From contig DASYKC010000084.1 in assembly GCA_035995885.1 (NCBI GenBank), positions 1-50,232 of the forward strand: 50,232 nt of DNA, given 5' to 3'. Within the stretch, counting starts at the first letter, position 1; each line of letters opens with the position of its first letter. The DNA comes from Schlegelella_A sp035995885. GTDB taxonomy: Bacteria; Pseudomonadota; Gammaproteobacteria; Burkholderiales; Burkholderiaceae_C. The notes under the pieces were generated by a model. It had not been told where the DNA came from. It searched no databases and was given only the letters and a program-made list of their open reading frames with translations. Shown piece by piece: positions 25,619-32,932 of the stretch. The position numbers and the translations under genes were made by a program.

Positions 25619-26157
25619 GCGCCGAGCGCGGGTCGACGATCCGCCTGCGACCGACGATGCTCTCCGACCTCGACTTCGTCGGCTCGGTCGAGAACGATCC
25701 GGCGAACCGGCCGTTCATCACGCCGTGGGAGCGCGTCCAGCACGAGGGCGCGGTCCGCTTTCCCGACTTCCGCCACTTCATCATCGAGGCCGGGCCGGCG
25801 TATCCGTCGGCGGGCTTCGTCATCCTCCAGGGCTGTCGCAATCCGCACGCCTCGGTCGAGCTGAAGCGGATCGTCCTGCAGCCCAAGGGCCAGGGCTACG
25901 GCCGCACCTGCGTTCGCCTGCTCGCGCAGATGGCGTTCCGCGACCTCGGCGCGCATCGCTTCTGGCTCGACGTCAAGAGCGCCAACACGCGCGCGCTCGC
26001 GCTCTACCGCAGCGAAGGCTTCGTCGAGGAAGGACGCCTGCGCGAGAGCGTTCGCAGCGACGCCGGCTACGACTCGCTGATCGTGATGTCGCTGCTCGAG
26101 CCCGAGTACGAGGCGCTCGTCGACGCGCGCGAGCGTCACCGCGCGGACACGGCCTGA
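25615..26157 (+). CDS. GNAT family N-acetyltransferase
   Basis: A 180-residue GNAT enzyme of the RimJ/RimL-like type. It opens STIRLRPTMLSDLDFVGS; the acetyl-CoA loop is LQPKGQGYGRTCVRLL and motif B is WLDVKSANTRALALYRSEGF followed by VEEGRLRES. Ribosomal or small-molecule acetylation are both possible. Its start overlaps the PH-like protein stop. Confidence 0.9.
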   Translation: MSAERGSTIRLRPTMLSDLDFVGSVENDPANRPFITPWERVQHEGAVRFPDFRHFIIEAGPAYPSAGFVILQGCRNPHASVELKRIVLQPKGQGYGRTCVRLLAQMAFRDLGAHRFWLDVKSANTRALALYRSEGFVEEGRLRESVRSDAGYDSLIVMSLLEPEYEALVDARERHRADTA

Positions 26158-26179
26158 ACGGCCCGAAAGGAGACCTGCC

Positions 26180-27811
26180 ATGCAGTCGACCATGATGGAC
26201 GTGCCGCTCTCGCTCAACCACCTGCTCGAGCGCGCCGGCACGCTGTTCGCGCACCAGGAGATCGTCTCGCGCCTGCCCGACAAGTCGCTGCGAACGCATC
26301 GCTACGCCGAGTTCCACGCGCGAACGCGCCGCCTTGCCGCCGCCTTGCAGAAGCTCGGCCTGAAGAAGGGCGACCGCGTCGCGACGCTCGCCTGGAACCA
26401 CCACGCCCACCTCGAGTGCTACTTCGGCATCCCGGCCGCCGGCGGCGTCATGCACACGCTGAACCTGCGCCTCGCGCCCGACGAGATCGGCTGGATCGCC
26501 GGCGATGCCGACGACCGCTTCCTCGTCGTCGACGATATCCTGCTGCCGCTCTACCGCCAGTTCGCCGACAGGCATTCGTTCGAGAAGGTCATCGTCTTCC
26601 CGTTCTCGGGCGCACCGGTCGACGACAGCGCCGGGCACCTCGACTACGAAGCGCTCCTCGCCGACGCCGACGGCGCTCGCTTCGTTCCGGCGCCGCACGA
26701 CGAGAACGATCCGATCGCCATGTGCTACACGTCGGGAACGACCGGGCGGCCGAAGGGCGTCGTCTATTCGCATCGCTCGACGGTGCTGCACACGCTGGTC
26801 GGCTGCCTCGGCGAGAACTGGTCGATGAAGGCCTCCGACGTGCTCTTGCCCGTCACGCCGATGTTCCATGCCAACTGCTGGGGCGTTCCCTACGGCGCGG
26901 TGATGACCGGGACGAAGATCGTCTTCCCCGGGCCGCATCTGCATCCCGACGACCTGCTCGACCTGATGCAGCTCGAGCCGCCGACACTGTCGCTCGGCGT
27001 GCCGACGATCTGGCTCGGCCTGATCCAGCGCTTCGAGCGCGCCCAGGCCGAGGAGCCCGGCCGCTGGCGCCTGCCGGCGGGAATGCGCTCGATGGTCGGC
27101 GGCGCGGCGGTGCCGGAAGCGCTCATCCGCGCCTTCGCCGGCCACGGCATCTGGATCCAGCAGGGCTGGGGAATGACCGAAACCTCGCCGCTGGCGACGA
27201 CCGCGCTTCGCGACGACCGCCGGCCCGACGGCGAGCGCTTCCGCCGTGCCGCGATGGCCGGCGTTCCGGTGCCGCTCGTCGACGTGCGGATCCGCGCCGA
27301 CGACGGCACCGACGCGCCGTGGGACGGCAAGACCGTCGGCGAGATCCAGGTCCGCGGCCCGTTCATCACCGGCTCCTACCACCGCGTTGCGCCGACCGAG
27401 GACAAGTTCACCGACGACGGCTGGCTGCGCACCGGCGACGTCGCGGCGATGGACGAGCTCGGCTCCGTCCGCATCACCGATCGCACCAAGGACCTCATCA
27501 AGTCGGGCGGCGAATGGATCTCGTCGGTCGATCTCGAGAACGCGCTGATGGCGCATCCCGCCATCGCCGAGGCCGCGGTGATCGCGATCCCGGATCCGAA
27601 GTGGAGCGAGCGGCCGCTGGCGTGCATCGTCTGGAAGCAAGGCGCCGCGATCGCTTCGCCCGAAGTCGCCGGCGTGCTCGGCAGGCACCTGCTCGGGCAC
27701 GGCTTCGCCAAGTGGCAGCTGCCCGATCGCTACGAGGTGATCGACGGCGTGCCGCGCACCTCGACCGGCAAGTTCTGGAAGCTCAAGCTGCGCGAGCGCT
27801 TCCCCCGCTGA
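26180..27811 (+). CDS. Medium/long-chain fatty-acyl-CoA synthetase (AlkK/FadD-like)
   Basis: Adenylate-forming enzyme that activates fatty acids to acyl-CoA through an acyl-AMP. The 543 residues include the P-loop-like A3 motif MCYTSGTTGRPKGVVYSH, the A5 motif QGWGMTETSPL, the A7/A8 region DGWLRTGDVAAM with DRTKDLIKSGGEWIS, and the catalytic A10 Lys in PRTSTGKFWKLKL. The AlkK-type sequence suggests medium-chain substrates. A strong ribosome-binding site (AAAGGAG, about 26165-26171) precedes the ATG. A GC-rich hairpin with a T-run follows, so it ends its transcription unit before parC. Confidence 0.93.
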   Translation: MQSTMMDVPLSLNHLLERAGTLFAHQEIVSRLPDKSLRTHRYAEFHARTRRLAAALQKLGLKKGDRVATLAWNHHAHLECYFGIPAAGGVMHTLNLRLAPDEIGWIAGDADDRFLVVDDILLPLYRQFADRHSFEKVIVFPFSGAPVDDSAGHLDYEALLADADGARFVPAPHDENDPIAMCYTSGTTGRPKGVVYSHRSTVLHTLVGCLGENWSMKASDVLLPVTPMFHANCWGVPYGAVMTGTKIVFPGPHLHPDDLLDLMQLEPPTLSLGVPTIWLGLIQRFERAQAEEPGRWRLPAGMRSMVGGAAVPEALIRAFAGHGIWIQQGWGMTETSPLATTALRDDRRPDGERFRRAAMAGVPVPLVDVRIRADDGTDAPWDGKTVGEIQVRGPFITGSYHRVAPTEDKFTDDGWLRTGDVAAMDELGSVRITDRTKDLIKSGGEWISSVDLENALMAHPAIAEAAVIAIPDPKWSERPLACIVWKQGAAIASPEVAGVLGRHLLGHGFAKWQLPDRYEVIDGVPRTSTGKFWKLKLRERFPR

Positions 27812-27828
27812 CCCTCCTGTCCCGACGA

Positions 27829-27860
27829 CGCGGCGCCTTCGCGGCGCCGCGCCGCTTTTT
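27829..27860 (+). terminator. Intrinsic terminator after the acyl-CoA synthetase
   Basis: CGCGGCGCC (27829-27837) pairs with GGCGCCGCG (27843-27851) over a TTCGC loop, followed by CCGCTTTTT. Ends ten bases before the parC ATG, so it may also attenuate read-through into parC. Confidence 0.75.
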
Positions 27861-27869
27861 CCGATTGCC

Positions 27870-30191
27870 ATGGCCACTCTCGATCTCTTCACTGCCGACC
27901 GCGACGCCGACGACACCGTCGGCCTGGCCGAATACGCCGAGCGCGCCTACCTCGAGTACGCGCTCTCGGTCGTCAAGGGGCGGGCGCTGCCCGACGTCGC
28001 CGACGGCCAGAAGCCGGTGCAGCGCCGCATCCTCTACGCGATGGCGCGCATGGGCCTGGTCTTCACGACCGGCGCCGGGCCGAAGGCCGTGAAGAGCGCG
28101 CGCGTCGTCGGCGACGTCCTGGGGCGCTTTCATCCGCACAGCGACCAGGCGGCGTACGACGCGCTCGTCCGCATGGCGCAGGACTTCGCGCTCCGCTATC
28201 CACTGATCGACGGGCAGGGCAACTTCGGCTCGCGCGACGGCGACGGCGCGGCGGCGATGCGCTACACCGAAGCGCGTCTCGCGCCGATCGCGCGCCTGCT
28301 GCTCGACGAGATCGACGAAGGCACAGTCGAGTTCATTCCCAACTACGACGGCTCGACCGAGGAGCCGCGCCTGCTGCCGGCGCGGTTGCCGTTCGTGCTG
28401 CTGAACGGCGCGAGCGGCATCGCCGTCGGCCTGGCCACCGAGATCCCGAGCCACAACCTGCGCGAGGTCGCGGCGGCGGCGATCGCCCTCGTCAAGAACG
28501 ACAAGCTCGGCGCCGACGAGCTCGCCGCGCTCGTGCCCGGCCCCGACTATCCCGGCGGCGGCCAGATCATCAGCCCGCCCGAGGACATCCGCGCCGCCTA
28601 CGCGAGCGGGCGCGGCTCGCTCAAGGTGCGCGCGCGCTGGAAGATCGAGGACCTCGCGCGCGGCCAGTGGCAGCTCGTCGTCACCGAGCTGCCGCCGGGA
28701 ACGAGCGCGCAGAAGGTGCTCGAGGAGATCGAGGAGCTCACCAACCCGAAGGTCCGCGCCGGCAAGAAGACGCTCGGTGCCGAGCAGCTGCAGCTGAAGG
28801 CGAGCGTGCTCGCGGTCCTCGACGCGGTGCGCGACGAGTCGAGCAAGGAAGCGGCGGTGCGCCTCGTCTTCGAGCCGAAGTCGCGCACCGTGGCGCAGGC
28901 CGATCTCGTCACCGCGCTGCTCGCCCACACGAGCCTGGAGAGCTCGACGCCGATCAACCTGACGATGGTCGGCGCCGATGGCCGGCCGACGCAGAAGAGC
29001 CTCGTCCAGCTGCTCGGCGAGTGGGTGCGCTTTCGCCTGCAGACGGTCGAGCGGCGCTCGCGGCACCGACTCGGCAAGGTGGCGGATCGCATCCACATCC
29101 TCGAGGGCCGCCGGCTCGTCCTGCTCCGCATCGACGAGGTGATCGCGATCATCCGCGCCGCCGACGAGCCGAAGGCGGCGCTGATCGAGCGCTTCTCGCT
29201 CAGCGAGCGCCAGGCCGACGACATCCTCGACATCCGCTTGCGCCAGCTCGCCCGGCTCGAGGCGATCAGGATCGAGCAGGAGCTGAAGCAGCTGCGCGCC
29301 GAGGAAGCGAAGCTGAACGAGATCCTCGCCAGCCCGGCCGCGCTGAAGCGCACCGTCGTCCGCGAGATCGAGGCCGACGCCAAGGCGCACGGCGACGAAA
29401 GGCGCACGCTGATCGAGGCGCAGAAGCGCGCTGTCGCCGAGGTGCGCGTCGTCGACGAGCCGGTCACGGTCGTCGTCAGCATGAAGGGGTGGGTGCGCGC
29501 GTTGAAGGGCCACGAGGTCGAGGCCGGCCAGCTCGCCTTCAAGGCCGGCGACGCGCTCTACGGCACCTTCGGCTGTCGCAGCGTCGATTCGCTGCTCGTC
29601 TTCGGCAGCAACGGCCGGGTCTACGCGGTGCCGGTCGCGAGCCTGCCGAGCGGCCGCGGCGACGGCGTGTCGGTCACGTCGCTGATCGAACTCGAGGCCG
29701 GCACGCAGCCGGCGCACTACTTCGCCGGCGCACCGCCCGAAGTGCTGATGCTCTCGGGCACCGGCGGCTTCGGCCTGCTCGCGCGCGCGTCCGACCTGCT
29801 CTCGCGCCAGCGCGGCGGCAAGGCCTTCCTCGCCCTCGAGGGCGACGAGAAGCCGCTGCCGCCGGCGATCGTCCACGCCGGCGCGGCGCGCGTTGCCTGC
29901 CTCACGCTCACGGGGCGCCTGCTCGTCTTCGGCCTCGACGAGCTCAAGCTGCAGGGCAACGGCGGCCGTGGCCTGACCCTCGTCGACCTCGACCCGAAGG
30001 ACGCCCTCGTCAGCGTCGCCGTGTTCGCGTCGGCGCTGCGCGTCGAAGGCAGCGGCCGCGGCGGCAAGGCGCGCGACGAGGTCCTGCGCGGCGCCGCGCT
30101 CGAGCCCTACGTCGGCCGGCGCGCGCGGAAAGGCCGGCGCCAGGACGCGATCCCGAAGGCGACGCGCGTCGTCGCCGCCGACGTCGCCTGA
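27870..30191 (+). CDS. parC: DNA topoisomerase IV subunit A
   Basis: DNA-breaking subunit of topoisomerase IV, 773 residues. The winged-helix domain has VKGRALPDVADGQKPVQRRI, and the active-site Tyr lies in AAAMRYTEARLAP. GNFGSRDGDG and GLATEIPSHNL are typical. The C-terminal half has only degenerate beta-pinwheel repeats, as in ParC rather than GyrA. The quinolone-resistance-determining segment reads HPHSDQAAYDALVRMAQDF: Ser replaces the usual Gly (residue 91) and Gln stands at the position of E. coli Ser80. parE is 2.9 kb upstream with three unrelated genes between them. Confidence 0.95.
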   Translation: MATLDLFTADRDADDTVGLAEYAERAYLEYALSVVKGRALPDVADGQKPVQRRILYAMARMGLVFTTGAGPKAVKSARVVGDVLGRFHPHSDQAAYDALVRMAQDFALRYPLIDGQGNFGSRDGDGAAAMRYTEARLAPIARLLLDEIDEGTVEFIPNYDGSTEEPRLLPARLPFVLLNGASGIAVGLATEIPSHNLREVAAAAIALVKNDKLGADELAALVPGPDYPGGGQIISPPEDIRAAYASGRGSLKVRARWKIEDLARGQWQLVVTELPPGTSAQKVLEEIEELTNPKVRAGKKTLGAEQLQLKASVLAVLDAVRDESSKEAAVRLVFEPKSRTVAQADLVTALLAHTSLESSTPINLTMVGADGRPTQKSLVQLLGEWVRFRLQTVERRSRHRLGKVADRIHILEGRRLVLLRIDEVIAIIRAADEPKAALIERFSLSERQADDILDIRLRQLARLEAIRIEQELKQLRAEEAKLNEILASPAALKRTVVREIEADAKAHGDERRTLIEAQKRAVAEVRVVDEPVTVVVSMKGWVRALKGHEVEAGQLAFKAGDALYGTFGCRSVDSLLVFGSNGRVYAVPVASLPSGRGDGVSVTSLIELEAGTQPAHYFAGAPPEVLMLSGTGGFGLLARASDLLSRQRGGKAFLALEGDEKPLPPAIVHAGAARVACLTLTGRLLVFGLDELKLQGNGGRGLTLVDLDPKDALVSVAVFASALRVEGSGRGGKARDEVLRGAALEPYVGRRARKGRRQDAIPKATRVVAADVA

Positions 30192-30199
30192 GCGACGCT

Positions 30200-30538
30200 T
30201 CAGTCGTTCGGGTCGAGCTCGCGCACCGGCCGGACCTCGATGCTGCCGGCGCGCACCGGCGGGATCCGCGCCGCCAGCGTCACCGCTTCGTCGAGGTCGG
30301 CGGCGTCGATCAGGTAGAAGCCGGCGAGCTGCTCCTTGGTCTCGGCGAACGGGCCGTCGGTCATCGTCAGCACGCCGTCGCGCATGCGCAGCGTCGTCGC
30401 CGTGTGCACCGGATGGAGCGGCTCGGCGGCGATGACGCGGCCTTCGGCGTGCAGGCGCGCGCTCGCGGCGAGGCACTCGCTGTCGCGCACGGCGCTCCAC
30501 TTGTCGTCTTCGAGATAGACCAGGCAGAGGTACTTCAT
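30200..30538 (-). CDS. DGPF/YCII-domain protein, ECF42 partner
   Basis: A 112-residue YCII-fold protein with the signature TDGPFAETKEQLAGFYLID. It opens MKYLCLVYLEDDKW. Family members are small dimeric ferredoxin-like proteins of uncertain catalytic activity; DGPF proteins are the characteristic neighbours and targets of ECF42 sigma factors. It lies 58 bases downstream of the sigma gene in the same direction. The gap contains a promoter matching the ECF42 pattern and a ribosome-binding site (AAGGA). It has a 5-base-spaced start, giving a leader of about 24 bases. Confidence 0.92.
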   Translation of the reverse strand: MKYLCLVYLEDDKWSAVRDSECLAASARLHAEGRVIAAEPLHPVHTATTLRMRDGVLTMTDGPFAETKEQLAGFYLIDAADLDEAVTLAARIPPVRAGSIEVRPVRELDPND

Positions 30539-30568
30539 CGCGGATCCTTGGCGGCGGGCTTCTTCACT

Positions 30569-30596
30569 GGTCGAACGGCGCCCGGTCGATTCGACA
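30569..30596 (-). promoter_or_regulatory. ECF42-type sigma promoter for the DGPF gene
   Basis: Minus strand: TGTCGA (30591-30596) as -35, a 17-base spacer, then CGACC (30569-30573) as -10. This matches the TGTCGA / CGA(T)C pattern I recall for ECF42 promoters. It starts one base beyond the sigma stop and is correctly oriented and spaced for the DGPF gene. Confidence 0.65.
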
Positions 30597-31910
30597 TCAG
30601 GCGGACGGCAGGTCGCGCAGCCGTGCCGCCAGGAACTCGCGCTCGGGCTCCTGGCGGACGAGGGCGAGAGCGCGTTCGTACGAGGCGCGCGCGTCGGCGT
30701 GGCGGCCGAGGCGGCGGCAGATGTCGGCGCGCGCCGCGTGGGCGAGGTGATAGTCCTGCAGCTGGCCGTCGGCGAGGACCGTCTCGATCAGCGCCAGGCC
30801 GGCGGCCGGCCCGTCGCGCATGGCGACGGCGACGGCGCGGTTGAGGGCGACGACCGGCGTCGGCTGCAGCCGCGCGAGGACGTCGTAGAGGCCGACGATC
30901 TCGGCCCAGTCGGTCGCCTCGGCCGACGCCGCGCTCGCGTGCACGGCGGCGATCGCTGCCTGCAAGGCGTAGGGACCGAAGCGCGTGCCGGGCGCATCGG
31001 CGCGGCGACGCGGATCGGATGCAGGCGCTTCGGCGCCAAGCGCGCGCTCGACCCAGGCCAGGCCTTCGTCGATCTGCGCCCGGTTCCAGAGCGAGCGGTC
31101 CTGCGCCTCGAGGACGACGAGCTCGCCGTTCGGGCCGGTGCGCGCGGCGCGGCGCGATTCCTGGAGCAGGGTCAGCGCCAGCAGGCCCATCGCCTCGCGC
31201 TCGGGCAGGAGCTCGACGACGAGGCGGGCGAGGCGGATCGCTTCGGCGGAGAGATCGGCGCGCGTCAGCGCCGCGCCGGCCGACGCCGAATAGCCTTCGT
31301 TGAAGACCAGGTAGATGACGCGCAGGACGCTCGCGAGCCGTTCGCCGAGCTCGCCCGCCGAAGGCACCTTGTACGGGATGCGTGCATCGCGGATCTTCGC
31401 CTTGGCGCGGACGATGCGCTGCGCCAGCGTCGCCGGCGGCGCCAGGAAGGCGCGCGCGATCTCCTCCGTCGTCAGGCCCGAGATCTCACGCAAGGTCAGG
31501 GCGACCTGGGCGTCGGCCGAGAGCGACGGATGACAGCAGGTGAAGACGAGGCGGAGCGGATCGTCGACGATCTCCTCGGCCTCGTCCCAGCGCGCGGCCT
31601 GGTCGGGGATCGCCTCGACCGCGGTCGCGACGTCGCCGTCGATCGCGTCGAAGCGGGCGCGCCGGCGGATGCCGTCGATCGCCTTGAAGCGGCCGGCCGA
31701 GACCAGCCACGGCACGGGATTGGCGGGAATGCCGTCGCGCGGCCACTGCTCGACCGCGGCCTTGAACGCGTCCTGCAGCGCCTCTTCGGCGAGATCGAAA
31801 TCGCCGAGCAGGCGGATCAAGGTCGCCAGCACCTTGCGCGAGTCGCGCCGGAACAGCGTCGCGACCGTCGCGGCGATGTCGTCACTGGCCGCACGAGTCT
31901 CGACCGCCAC
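30597..31910 (-). CDS. ECF42-type sigma factor with TPR-like C-terminal extension
   Basis: A 437-residue ECF sigma factor. The N-terminal 180 residues contain sigma region 2 (LIRLLGDFDLAEEALQDAF, then NPVPWLVSAGRFKAIDGIRR) and region 4 (ALTLREISGLTTEEIARAFL with APPATLAQRIVRAKAKIRDA). The remaining 250 residues are a helical extension with TPR-like pairs, for example PTPVVALNRAVAVAM and LGRHADARASYERALAL. This architecture, plus a DGPF neighbour and no anti-sigma gene, defines group ECF42, where the extension is reported to be needed for activity. GTG start (31908-31910) with ribosome-binding site GAGGAG. It lies 18 bases after dsbB. Confidence 0.93.
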   Translation of the reverse strand: MAVETRAASDDIAATVATLFRRDSRKVLATLIRLLGDFDLAEEALQDAFKAAVEQWPRDGIPANPVPWLVSAGRFKAIDGIRRRARFDAIDGDVATAVEAIPDQAARWDEAEEIVDDPLRLVFTCCHPSLSADAQVALTLREISGLTTEEIARAFLAPPATLAQRIVRAKAKIRDARIPYKVPSAGELGERLASVLRVIYLVFNEGYSASAGAALTRADLSAEAIRLARLVVELLPEREAMGLLALTLLQESRRAARTGPNGELVVLEAQDRSLWNRAQIDEGLAWVERALGAEAPASDPRRRADAPGTRFGPYALQAAIAAVHASAASAEATDWAEIVGLYDVLARLQPTPVVALNRAVAVAMRDGPAAGLALIETVLADGQLQDYHLAHAARADICRRLGRHADARASYERALALVRQEPEREFLAARLRDLPSA

Positions 31911-31928
31911 GTCTCCTCGCTCGCTTCC

Positions 31929-32429
31929 TCAGGCGCGCCCGCGCAGGACGCGGACGAGCACGATCGCGATGACGACGAAGGCGAGCGCCGACCACATCGC
32001 GTAGGGAACGCCGAAGAGGCTCACCGCCGCGTCGGCGCAGCTCGCGCGCGCCTCGAAGACGCCGGGCACGAGGCGGTCGAGCTGGGTCGCGCTCATCACC
32101 TTGTCGGCGAGCGTCAGGTTGCACGACGCCGACTTCGCGGCGACGAAGTGCTGCCAGAGCGCCGAAGCGACGCCGGCGAGGGCGAGGAGCACGCCGAAGG
32201 TGCCGGCGACGCGGCGGCCGGCGGCGCCGCGCCAGAGCAGGCCGAGCAGCGCGAAGGCGCCGATCGCGAGGAAGATGAGCCGCTGCAGGACGCACCACGG
32301 GCACGGCTCCATCGCGTACGCGTGCTGCGAGACGAGGGCGACGGCGACGGCGCCGAACGAGACGATGGCGACCGCGGCGAACGCTGCGGCCGTCGGCGGG
32401 CCCCCGCGGCCCCGCGCCGGCCGGGTCAT
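31929..32429 (-). CDS. dsbB: Disulfide bond formation protein B
   Basis: Inner-membrane quinone reductase that reoxidises DsbA. The 166 residues have four hydrophobic helices. The first periplasmic loop carries the redox pair EPCPWCVLQR. The second pair is in SCNLTLADKV and ARASCADAAV, about 30 residues apart. The start overlaps the ridA stop as ATGA. No dsbA is nearby. Confidence 0.94.
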   Translation of the reverse strand: MTRPARGRGGPPTAAAFAAVAIVSFGAVAVALVSQHAYAMEPCPWCVLQRLIFLAIGAFALLGLLWRGAAGRRVAGTFGVLLALAGVASALWQHFVAAKSASCNLTLADKVMSATQLDRLVPGVFEARASCADAAVSLFGVPYAMWSALAFVVIAIVLVRVLRGRA

Positions 32430-32887
32430 TCCGCGGCCTGGGCGATCAGCTCGATCTCGACGCAGGCGCCGAGCGGCAACTGGGCGACGCCGTAGGCGCT
32501 GCGTGCGTGCGCGCCTTTCTCGGCGAAGACCTCGCCGAACAGCTCCGAGCAGCCGTTGGTCACGAGGTGATGCTCGACGAAATCGGCCGAGCTGTTGACC
32601 AGGCTCGTGATGCGCAGGATCCGCTCGACCTTGTCGAGGTCGCCGACCGCGGCGTGGAGCGTGCCGAGGAGGTCGATGGCGACGGCGCGTGCCGCCTTCT
32701 TGCCGGTCGCGGTGTTCATGTCGCGGCCGAGCTGGCCGACCCAGACCTTGCCGTCGCGCTTGGCGATGTGGCCGGAGAGGAAGACGAGGTTGCCGGTGCG
32801 AACGAACGGCACGTAGGCGCCGGCCGGGATCGCGAGCGGCGGCAGGGAGATGTCGAGGTCGGTGAGGCGGTCGTAGATCGAGGACAT
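32426..32887 (-). CDS. RidA-family (YjgF/YER057c/UK114) protein
   Basis: A 153-residue member of the RidA superfamily. It resembles the longer subgroup that starts YDRLTDLDISLPPLAIPAG and contains GNLVFLSGHIAKRDGKVW and KVERILRITSLVNSSADF. Canonical RidA hydrolyses reactive enamines/imines using a conserved Arg near the C-terminus; here the segment is GAHARSAYGVAQLPLGACVEIE, with Arg at the expected place. Function in this subgroup is uncertain. It is divergent from comEC with 45 bases between the starts, and a TAGGAT -10-like box lies on the minus strand at 32917-32922. Confidence 0.9.
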   Translation of the reverse strand: MSSIYDRLTDLDISLPPLAIPAGAYVPFVRTGNLVFLSGHIAKRDGKVWVGQLGRDMNTATGKKAARAVAIDLLGTLHAAVGDLDKVERILRITSLVNSSADFVEHHLVTNGCSELFGEVFAEKGAHARSAYGVAQLPLGACVEIELIAQAAE

Positions 32888-32920
32888 GAGGCTTCTCGCG
32901 GGCGCGTCGGAGTCAAATCC

Positions 32921-32926
32921 TACACT
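32921..32926 (+). promoter_or_regulatory. -10-like hexamer before comEC
   Basis: TACACT ends six bases before the ATG at 32933, placing the expected +1 at the start codon. It overlaps by two bases a TAGGAT box on the opposite strand that could serve ridA. Confidence 0.4.
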
Positions 32927-32932
32927 CCCGCG

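Noticed and set aside
32895..32903. TTGACT-like -35 on the minus strand before ridA
   Set aside because: TTGACT does occur on the minus strand near 32909-32914, but no -10 lies at 17 bases downstream before the start codon; the TAGGAT box at 32917-32922 is upstream of it.
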